Positions 1 to 5,566 of a stretch of DNA of 6,499 bases are shown in pieces. Position 1 is the first letter of the stretch. Every line of letters starts with the position of its first letter. Below the pieces are notes generated by a model, which ran no database searches, had not been told where the DNA came from, and saw only the letters and a list, made by a program, of their open reading frames with translations. A program made the translations under genes and the position numbers. Origin of the DNA: Desulfobacter sp. (GTDB lineage Bacteria > Desulfobacterota > Desulfobacteria > Desulfobacterales > Desulfobacteraceae); NCBI GenBank assembly GCA_030145005.1, contig JAQYWJ010000124.1, forward strand, positions 1 through 6,499, given 5' to 3'.

Positions 1-776
1 ATATTGTAAAGATCCAGGGTATTTTTAAACACGGCAGCGGCCAGTTGATCCGGATCTTCTCCGCGTACCTGGGCAAGGCATTCCATAACGGACCGGACAA
101 AAGCAGGTTCGTTGCGCCGGTGTTTGTTCTTCTGGGGCTTGGGCGTCAGATACGGGGCGTCAGTCTCGATAAGCAGCCGATCCCGGGGAATCAAAGGGGC
201 AATGCTGCGCAGGTATTCACCACGCTGGAGAATGGTGAGAATACCTGTAATGCCGATATAATACCCAAGGTCGAGGTATTTGAACATTTCCTCTTTTGTA
301 CCGGAAAAACAGTGAACCACCCCGTTTCTTGACTTGGGCCCGTCTGATTTCAATATCTCATAAAACCGCCCCTTGGAATCCCGTTCATGGAATATCAACG
401 GCAGGTCCAGCTTCCCGGCCAGGGCAAGCTGGGCCGAAAAACAGGCTTCCTGGTCTTCCTGTGGTGAAAACATGCGGTTAAAGTCCAACCCGGTTTCCCC
501 CCAGGCCTTGACGCAGTCATGGGTAAGGGCCAGTTGTCGAAGTTCATTGAGTACCTGGGCGGAACACTGAACGGCATCATGGGGATGAATCCCCACAGAC
601 GTATAAACATGATCGAACCGGGATGCGATATCTATGGCCTTTTGGGAGGTGCCCCTGTCAATTCCGACCACCATCACGGCCAGCACCCCTTCCTGGTGAG
701 ATCTGTCCATGACCTGTGCCAAATCATTATCGTAGCATTTATCGTCAATATGGCAATGGGAGTCAAAAAGAATCAT
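1..776 (-). CDS. tatD: TatD-family metal-dependent hydrolase (DNase), C-terminus cut by window edge
   Basis: Reading leftward from the ATG at 776-774, the frame is open to the window edge and gives 258 residues. The family is usually about 255-265 residues, so only a few are missing. Expected metal ligands of the TIM-barrel amidohydrolase fold are all visible: H7 and H9 in DSHCHID, E94 in GETGLD, H130 in IFHERD, H155 in VVHCFSG and D206 in IETDAPYL. The end (NTLDLYN) matches the usual NT-x-x-LF-like C-terminus. Family members are cytoplasmic 3'-5' exonucleases or DNases linked to DNA repair and quality control. An AGGA (788-785) lies 8 nt before the ATG and supports this start. The gene is divergent from ftsE and probably not part of that operon. 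Paralogues (TatD, YcfH, YjjV) cannot be told apart here, so the symbol is family-level. Confidence 0.95.
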   Translation of the reverse strand, partial: MILFDSHCHIDDKCYDNDLAQVMDRSHQEGVLAVMVVGIDRGTSQKAIDIASRFDHVYTSVGIHPHDAVQCSAQVLNELRQLALTHDCVKAWGETGLDFNRMFSPQEDQEACFSAQLALAGKLDLPLIFHERDSKGRFYEILKSDGPKSRNGVVHCFSGTKEEMFKYLDLGYYIGITGILTILQRGEYLRSIAPLIPRDRLLIETDAPYLTPKPQKNKHRRNEPAFVRSVMECLAQVRGEDPDQLAAAVFKNTLDLYN

Positions 777-823
777 TTATCTGTTCCTATGTTTTTTTCC
801 CTTTTCTCTTTCCGACAAGCAAA

Positions 824-839
824 GCAAACTTAAGTTTGC
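824..839. repeat. Perfect 16-bp palindrome, possible operator
   Basis: The sequence GCAAACTTAAGTTTGC is a perfect palindrome with no spacer. It lies in the divergent intergenic region, 48 bp before the tatD start. The half-site GTTTGCAG (834-841) recurs exactly at 933-940, just before the ftsE-side promoter. A dimeric regulator could bind here, but no regulator is known from this sequence. Chance AT-rich symmetry remains possible. Confidence 0.5.
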
Positions 840-861
840 AGTAAAACAACCAGGCCGTCAA
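833..861 (-). promoter_or_regulatory. Candidate weak promoter for tatD
   Basis: On the minus strand, TTGACG (861-856) is followed after 17 nt by CAAACT (838-833), which matches the -10 consensus at only 3 of 6 positions. This would start transcription about 50 nt before the tatD ATG. The proposed -10 lies inside the perfect palindrome at 824-839, so a protein bound there could block it. The -35 is good and the -10 poor, so this is a tentative call. Confidence 0.3.
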
Positions 862-867
862 AGTTTT

Positions 868-917
868 AAGCCTTCACTGATTTGGAAGAAGCAAAATTAC
901 GGGTTCAGTGAAGGCTT
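868..917. repeat. Inverted repeat: 13-bp perfect arms, 24-nt loop
   Basis: The arm AAGCCTTCACTGA (868-880) is an exact reverse complement of 905-917. The loop is 881-904. Neither side carries a run of Ts right after the stem, so it is not a standard intrinsic terminator. It also sits between two divergently transcribed genes, where no terminator is needed. It lies upstream of the proposed promoters of both genes, so it would not be in the ftsE leader if the promoter at 947-975 is the main one. It may be a regulatory dyad, a remnant of a dispersed repeat, or part of an unannotated small transcript. Confidence 0.7.
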
Positions 918-946
918 TGTGTAAGAAAAACTGTTTGCAGCACTCC

Positions 947-975
947 TTGACACAGGCGGTTTATATCAGTAAATT
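947..975 (+). promoter_or_regulatory. Sigma70-type promoter for the ftsEX operon
   Basis: A consensus -35 box TTGACA (947-952) is followed after an ideal 17-bp spacer by TAAATT (970-975), which matches the -10 consensus at 4 of 6 positions. Transcription would start near 982, giving a leader of about 40 nt before ftsE. It is the best promoter-like sequence I could see in the divergent region and fits the start of the rightward gene run. Confidence 0.6.
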
Positions 976-1020
976 CAATTTCAGTCAATTGTCCCGAAAA
1001 GACCACAAGGCAAATCATAG

Positions 1021-1719
1021 ATGAGTGCAAACCCCGGAAAATCCAATATTATCAGACTGTTTAATGTGACCAAGCGCTATGGCGGCAAGCTGGCTTTAAA
1101 TAACATCACCCTTGATATTAAGCCCGGCGAGTTCATTTTTATTTCCGGGCCTTCCGGGGCCGGCAAATCCACCCTGCTCAAAATTTTATACCTGGCCGAA
1201 CGGGTGTCCGAAGGACAAATTCTGATTGACGGTATTAATCTGGCAAGGATTTCATCCACAAAACTGCCTTTTCTACGGCGTCGTTTCGGCATGGTGTTCC
1301 AGGATTTCAAGCTGATCCCCAGCCGCACCGTGTTTGAAAATGTCGCCCTGGTGCTCAAGGTTGCCGGAGAAAAACCGTCCTACATAAAAAAAAAGGTGAT
1401 GCACGTGCTCAGGGTCACGGGGATGGAAAAAAAGGCCAATCACCTGCCGCCGACCCTGTCGGGCGGAGAACAGCAGCGGGTAGCCGTGGCAAGGGCGGTG
1501 GTGGGAGAACCATCCATCATCCTTGCAGATGAACCCACGGGCAGCCTGGATAGTGAATCTGCCCAGCGTGTACTTGATCTGCTTTTAGGGTATCATCAAA
1601 ACGGGGCCACCATTCTCATAGCCAGCCATAATATAGAGCAGATGGATTGTTTTAGTAAAGGACGAAATATCGCCCTGGAAGACGGGAAGCTTAAAAGAAT
1701 ATCAACCATTCTATACTGA
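1021..1719 (+). CDS. ftsE: Cell-division ATP-binding protein FtsE
   Basis: This 232-residue ABC ATPase has every nucleotide-binding motif: Walker A GPSGAGKS (43-50), Q-loop Q94 in the FtsE-typical VFQDFKL, signature LSGGEQQRV (146-154), Walker B IILADEP with D170 and E171, D-loop SLD (175-177) and switch histidine H203. With FtsX it forms an inner-membrane complex that couples ATP hydrolysis at the septum to activation of periplasmic peptidoglycan hydrolysis. The start is secure: an in-frame TAG (1018-1020) immediately precedes the ATG. A modest AAGG (1007-1010) lies 10 nt upstream. It has about 10 more residues at the N-terminus than E. coli FtsE (222 residues). The ftsX gene follows after 26 nt, which confirms FtsE over LolD-type relatives. 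Confidence 0.96.
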   Translation: MSANPGKSNIIRLFNVTKRYGGKLALNNITLDIKPGEFIFISGPSGAGKSTLLKILYLAERVSEGQILIDGINLARISSTKLPFLRRRFGMVFQDFKLIPSRTVFENVALVLKVAGEKPSYIKKKVMHVLRVTGMEKKANHLPPTLSGGEQQRVAVARAVVGEPSIILADEPTGSLDSESAQRVLDLLLGYHQNGATILIASHNIEQMDCFSKGRNIALEDGKLKRISTILY

Positions 1720-1745
1720 AAGCTGAAAAAAGATTTAATTGCGAT

Positions 1746-2633
1746 ATGATGCGATTTTTAAGTAAAGCCTTGACGGATATCCGGTCCAACCGATTTTTAA
1801 ACATAATCACCATCATGACCATTGCCCTTTCCATCCTTCTGGTATCGGTTTTCATGCTTTTTTTTGAAAACACCGGCCGGGTCCTTTCTGCCTGGAACCA
1901 GGACGGACGGGCCATGGTTTACTTAAACGATTCTTTCACGCCTGCCATGCTGCCCAATGTAAAAGAACAGCTTATATCCACGGGCGGCATTGAGAAAATG
2001 GTATTTATACCCAAAACCCAGGCTCTGGAACGGCTGAAAAAAGAAATAGGTTCCAAAACCCAGTTTCTGTCGACTCTTCAGGAGAATCCCCTCCCCGACG
2101 CCATTGAAATCACCATGACTACCCATTCAAGCTTTGACCGGATTCAAAAGGCAGCCGACCGGATTGAGGCCTTAGACATTGTAGATACCGTAGAGTATGG
2201 ACAGGGATGGCTGGGCCGCTTTTTCAAGTTGTTCAATCTTTTCAAAATGACCGGCTATGCCATGAGCGGTCTGTTTTTAATGATTGCCCTGTTCATCACT
2301 GCCAATACCGTGCGCCTGGCCTTTTATGCAAGGCAGACTGAAGTAGAAATCATGCGTCTGGTGGGCGCCACTGACGGGTTCATCAAAACACCTTTTTATG
2401 TTGAAGGGCTCCTCCAGGGATTTTTAGGCGGGATTTTGGGTATAATCATCCTTCTAACAGGCTATCTGACACTGTCTTCCGGCATTTCCCAGAACCTGGG
2501 CGCCTATGTTTATCTGGACATTCATTTTCTTTCCTGGCCGGCTGTGGCAATAATTTTATTTTCCAGTACCTTTTTAGGTTGGTTCGGATGTTTCATTTCC
2601 CTGAAACAGATTTTAGGGCCATGGAAATTTTAA
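1746..2633 (+). CDS. ftsX: Cell-division membrane protein FtsX
   Basis: This 295-residue FtsX/permease-like protein has the standard topology. TM1 is at about 18-40, a large periplasmic loop spans about 41-165, and three further membrane segments lie at about 167-187, 218-242 and 264-288. The family-typical stretch NTVRLAFYARQTEVEIM (187-203), followed by LVGAT and an EG pair (220-221), lies between TM2 and TM3. The periplasmic loop is the part that binds and activates the hydrolase regulator (EnvC in E. coli, PcsB or CwlO in Gram-positives). The length is close to B. subtilis FtsX, so the long cytoplasmic N-terminal extension of E. coli FtsX (352 residues) is absent. There is no strong ribosome-binding site. 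Two consecutive ATGs (1746, 1749) are possible starts, and translation is probably coupled to ftsE. Confidence 0.95.
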   Translation: MMRFLSKALTDIRSNRFLNIITIMTIALSILLVSVFMLFFENTGRVLSAWNQDGRAMVYLNDSFTPAMLPNVKEQLISTGGIEKMVFIPKTQALERLKKEIGSKTQFLSTLQENPLPDAIEITMTTHSSFDRIQKAADRIEALDIVDTVEYGQGWLGRFFKLFNLFKMTGYAMSGLFLMIALFITANTVRLAFYARQTEVEIMRLVGATDGFIKTPFYVEGLLQGFLGGILGIIILLTGYLTLSSGISQNLGAYVYLDIHFLSWPAVAIILFSSTFLGWFGCFISLKQILGPWKF

Positions 2634-2655
2634 AATCCACAAATAGGGCGAAGGA

Positions 2656-2736
2656 TTTTTATCCGTGTTCAAGGCGCATCAATGGGAGCATATTGAAATA
2701 TGTGCCCATTGATGCAACGAATAAGATGGGTAAAAA
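2656..2736. repeat. Long imperfect inverted repeat in the ftsX-envC gap
   Basis: The core arms 2676-2694 and 2697-2715 pair over 19 positions with one mismatch (A2687/G2704) and one G-U pair (G2688/T2703). A second pair of arms, 2656-2664 (TTTTTATCC) and 2728-2736 (GGGTAAAAA), flanks it, giving a nested cruciform or hairpin of about 80 bp. No T-run follows, so it does not look like an intrinsic terminator, and the operon continues beyond it. The size and nested arms resemble REP- or MITE-like dispersed elements. In mRNA it could act as a stabiliser or processing site that sets the ratio of ftsEX to downstream products. Its right outer arm overlaps the proposed ATG of the next gene. Confidence 0.75.
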
Positions 2737-4252
2737 GACAAGCCATATGGTGAATTTTATTATTTCCATGGCCCTTAAAACAGGGCCTTTCTTTTTTGCC
2801 TGTATTACGGCTGTTGCCGTCATTTTGGGCCGGGCTGATCTGTGTTACGCACAGGTCCTGTATAAGGGCAAAATCAATGCGGCCAAGCTCAATGTCCGTT
2901 CCGCTCCGGATAACCTATCTTCGGTGGTGGTGGTTCTCAATAAAGGCGAACGGGTGGATGTTCTGGAAATAAAAGGCGGTGTCGGCGGCTGGCTGACGGT
3001 GGAATACCAAGGGATGCAAGGATATATCAGAAACCACAGCCGCTATATTCTCTTAAAACCGGTCTCTTCGTATTCAAAACAAAAGCAGAAACCAGCGCCG
3101 CCCAACCCACCACCTTTTCCGCCGACAAAACCCCCGGACAAGGTCATAAAGAAAAAGCCCGGACCCCGGAAAACTTCCGGGACAGATCAAGCCGGACAAG
3201 CGGTCATTGCAAAGCAGATCCGGGAAGAGAACCGGAAAGTCAAAGAATTCTCCCGGCAGGAGATGCAGATTCTTGACGGACTTAACGAAATTGATATGGC
3301 CTTGAACCGGGCACGAATAACCTCCCGGAACCTCAGGCGCAATGCCATTGCCATTTCCCAGGAAATTGAAAGAACACAGGCGCGCATTGCAGATCTGAAC
3401 AAGTCAATGAAAAAGACACGGGATTATGCCGGAAAACGCCTGAATGCCCTTTTCCGCATGCACATGATGGGCCGCCTTGAAATGGCCGGCCCTCCGTCGT
3501 CTTTGTTTGATTTTGTCACCACCCAGAACGCGCTTAAAAAAGTGGTGACATCGGATTTTACCCTGCTGGATAAACAGGCCCGGAACATGAAGGAACTTAA
3601 GGGTCTTGAACAGGACCTGAACAGTCAGTACAAGCTGAAGTCAGACCTGCAGGAACAATTGGCCTATGAGATTGAAATCCGCAAAAAAGAAGCCCGTAAA
3701 AAAGAAGAAATCCTTAAAGAGATCAGACGCCGCAAAAGTCTGTCCCTGGCAGCCATGGACTCCCTTAAAATATCATCCCGGGCCCTGAACCAGACCATAT
3801 CCGCCATGGCGCCCCCGGCCGGCGCCTCCCGTGTAAAAACCTCCTTTACCGGACAGAAAGGCCGACTGCAGTCCCCGGTAAAGGGTAAAATCATTTCAAG
3901 TTTCGGCACCAAACGCAAAGGCGATTACAACGCCTTCACATTTCAAAGCGGAATTGATATAAAGGCGGAACGGGGTGCGCCCGTAAAAAACGTTTTCAAC
4001 GGAGAGGTCATGTTTGCCCAGTGGCTGAAGGGCTACGGCAACCTGATGATCATCAACCATGGAAACAATTATTATACCCTTTACGCCCATGTGGAAGAGC
4101 TGTACAAGAAAAAGGGCGAGCGGGTGGGCACGGGAGAAATCATCGGCACGGCAGGAGATACCGGCTCCATAAAGGGACCGTGCCTTCATTTTGAGATCCG
4201 TCACCACGGCAAACCCGTCGATCCCCTCAAATGGCTGAAAAAAGGAGCATAA
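2726..4252 (+). CDS. envC: EnvC-like murein hydrolase activator: SH3b domain, coiled coil, degenerate LytM/M23 domain
   Basis: This 508-residue secreted protein starts with a signal peptide (about 1-42, hydrophobic 21-35, cleavage probably after CYA). Next come an SH3b domain (about 44-110, with LNVRSAP), a proline-rich linker (123-150) and a long charged coiled coil (about 157-360). A LytM/M23 domain occupies about 383-504. Of the canonical LytM residues, D411, H455 and H488 are kept. The first zinc ligand is Q407, where HxxxD is expected, and the catalytic histidine of HxH is C486. It is therefore probably non-catalytic, like E. coli EnvC, which activates amidases under FtsEX control. The gene directly follows ftsEX. 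The start is uncertain: the ATG at 2726 gives a good basic n-region, while 2747 and 2768 are alternatives, and none has a clear ribosome-binding site. An upstream frame reaching 2579 would overlap ftsX, translate the hairpin and bury the signal peptide, so it is unlikely. The SH3b domain is absent from E. coli EnvC. Confidence 0.88.
   Translation: MGKKTSHMVNFIISMALKTGPFFFACITAVAVILGRADLCYAQVLYKGKINAAKLNVRSAPDNLSSVVVVLNKGERVDVLEIKGGVGGWLTVEYQGMQGYIRNHSRYILLKPVSSYSKQKQKPAPPNPPPFPPTKPPDKVIKKKPGPRKTSGTDQAGQAVIAKQIREENRKVKEFSRQEMQILDGLNEIDMALNRARITSRNLRRNAIAISQEIERTQARIADLNKSMKKTRDYAGKRLNALFRMHMMGRLEMAGPPSSLFDFVTTQNALKKVVTSDFTLLDKQARNMKELKGLEQDLNSQYKLKSDLQEQLAYEIEIRKKEARKKEEILKEIRRRKSLSLAAMDSLKISSRALNQTISAMAPPAGASRVKTSFTGQKGRLQSPVKGKIISSFGTKRKGDYNAFTFQSGIDIKAERGAPVKNVFNGEVMFAQWLKGYGNLMIINHGNNYYTLYAHVEELYKKKGERVGTGEIIGTAGDTGSIKGPCLHFEIRHHGKPVDPLKWLKKGA
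4241..4247 (+). promoter_or_regulatory. Strong ribosome-binding site for ctpA
   Basis: AAAGGAG, 8 nt before the ctpA ATG, lies within the last codons of the envC-like gene. It fixes the ctpA start and indicates tight translational linkage between the two genes. It is the best Shine-Dalgarno sequence I found in the window. Confidence 0.85.
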
Positions 4253-4255
4253 CAA

Positions 4256-5566
4256 ATGAGAAAAACGAATTGGGCCGGATTGATGAGGCTCTGGCTGACT
4301 GCGACTGTAATCCTGGTGCTGACTGCAGGTTCAGTGCAGGCGGCTGAAGAAGAAACCTATCAATCCTTAAAACTGTTTGCCGATGTCCTGGAAGAGCTTG
4401 AAAAAAATTATGTGGACGAGGTCAAGCCCGAAGAGCTGGTACACAATGCCATAAAGGGGATGGTGGGCAATCTTGATCCCCATTCCAGCTTCATGCCCCC
4501 TGATGCCTTTGAGGAGCTTCAAGATGATACCAAAGGGGAGTTTTCCGGTATCGGTATTGTCATTACCATGAAGGACGGCATTCTTACAGTCGTCTCACCC
4601 ATTGAAGGCACCCCTGCCTACGAGGCCGGTATCACCGCCGGGGACATCATTGTCAAAATTGATGATGTATCCACCAAGGACATGGCCATGTGGGAAGCGG
4701 TGAACAAAATGAGAGGGCCACGGTACGAGGAAGTTAAAATCACCATCATCCGGGAAGGGGCATCAGCCCCTCTGGCCTTCACGCTCAAGCGGGATATGAT
4801 CCCCATGACCAGCGTACGCTCGGCTATGCCGGTGCCGGGATTCGGGTATTTAAGAATCACCAATTTCAGAATGAACACCCTGGATGATGTGATCGAACAC
4901 CTGTCAGGCCTGAAAAAACAGGGAGGCGGTCTTAAAGGCCTGATTATTGACCTTCGGGATAATCCGGGAGGGCTGCTGGACCAGGCCATTCGAATTTCCG
5001 ACCTCTTTATCGACAAGGGGACTATCGTGTCCATCAAAGGGCGCATTGAAAAAAACAACCAGGCATTTAAGGCCCATCCTAATTTTACGGAACGTAACTA
5101 CCCCATTGTCACGCTGATCAACGGCGGTTCCGCGTCAGCTTCCGAAATTGTGGCCGGAGCACTTAAAGACAATCACCGGTCCCTGATTATAGGCACACCA
5201 TCCTTTGGCAAGGGTTCGGTGCAAACTGTGCGGCCACTCAAGGACGGATTCGGGCTTAAATATACCATTGCCCGGTACTACACCCCCAGCGGGCATTCCA
5301 TCCAGGCCAAGGGCATCCAGCCGGACATCCGGGTGGAGCCGGGAACAGTGAAGGACGACCCCAAAGATAATTCTGCCTTTGACTTGATGCTCAAAGAAAA
5401 AGATTTGAAAAACAGCCTTAAACCCGAAGAGGAAGAGACTAAAAACAAGAAAAAATCCAAAAAAGATACTGAAATTGAAAAACTCAATAAAGATGTCCAG
5501 GTAAAACGCGCCCTTGATATTCTCATCAGCTATGGTGTGTTCAGTAAAATAAATGGCACCAACTAA
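4256..5566 (+). CDS. ctpA: Carboxy-terminal processing protease CtpA (S41 family)
   Basis: This 436-residue periplasmic serine protease has an N-terminal signal peptide (about 1-29, cleavage probably after VQA), a CtpA N-terminal helical region, a PDZ domain (about 93-178, including GIGIVI and a hydrophobic substrate groove) and an S41 peptidase core. The Ser-Lys dyad and partner are S294 in GSASASEIVAGAL, K319 in SFGKGSVQ and Q323, with the same spacing as in B. subtilis CtpB. LRDNPGGLL (233-241) is another family hallmark. The C-terminal part has a highly charged K/E-rich stretch (about 380-412) before a final helix. Family members trim or degrade envelope proteins, including peptidoglycan hydrolases or their regulators in E. 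coli (Prc) and Pseudomonas (CtpA). The gene begins 3 nt after the envC-like stop, so a role in controlling the hydrolase system is plausible but inferred. Confidence 0.96.
   Translation: MRKTNWAGLMRLWLTATVILVLTAGSVQAAEEETYQSLKLFADVLEELEKNYVDEVKPEELVHNAIKGMVGNLDPHSSFMPPDAFEELQDDTKGEFSGIGIVITMKDGILTVVSPIEGTPAYEAGITAGDIIVKIDDVSTKDMAMWEAVNKMRGPRYEEVKITIIREGASAPLAFTLKRDMIPMTSVRSAMPVPGFGYLRITNFRMNTLDDVIEHLSGLKKQGGGLKGLIIDLRDNPGGLLDQAIRISDLFIDKGTIVSIKGRIEKNNQAFKAHPNFTERNYPIVTLINGGSASASEIVAGALKDNHRSLIIGTPSFGKGSVQTVRPLKDGFGLKYTIARYYTPSGHSIQAKGIQPDIRVEPGTVKDDPKDNSAFDLMLKEKDLKNSLKPEEEETKNKKKSKKDTEIEKLNKDVQVKRALDILISYGVFSKINGTN

Noticed and set aside
45..833. Rightward open frames at 45-332, 296-481, 373-570 and 519-833, and a leftward one at 395-610
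   Set aside because: All lie opposite or out of frame within the TatD coding sequence, which carries every family motif. Their translations show no recognisable domain.
2676..2715. Hairpin after ftsX as an intrinsic terminator
   Set aside because: No T-run follows the stem. The sequence after it is AACGAATAAG, and the operon continues with a functionally linked gene.
2579..2725. Extended N-terminus for the EnvC-like protein from ATG 2579 or 2621
   Set aside because: It would overlap the end of ftsX, translate through the hairpin, and place about 50 residues before a clear signal peptide, which is unlikely for a secreted protein.
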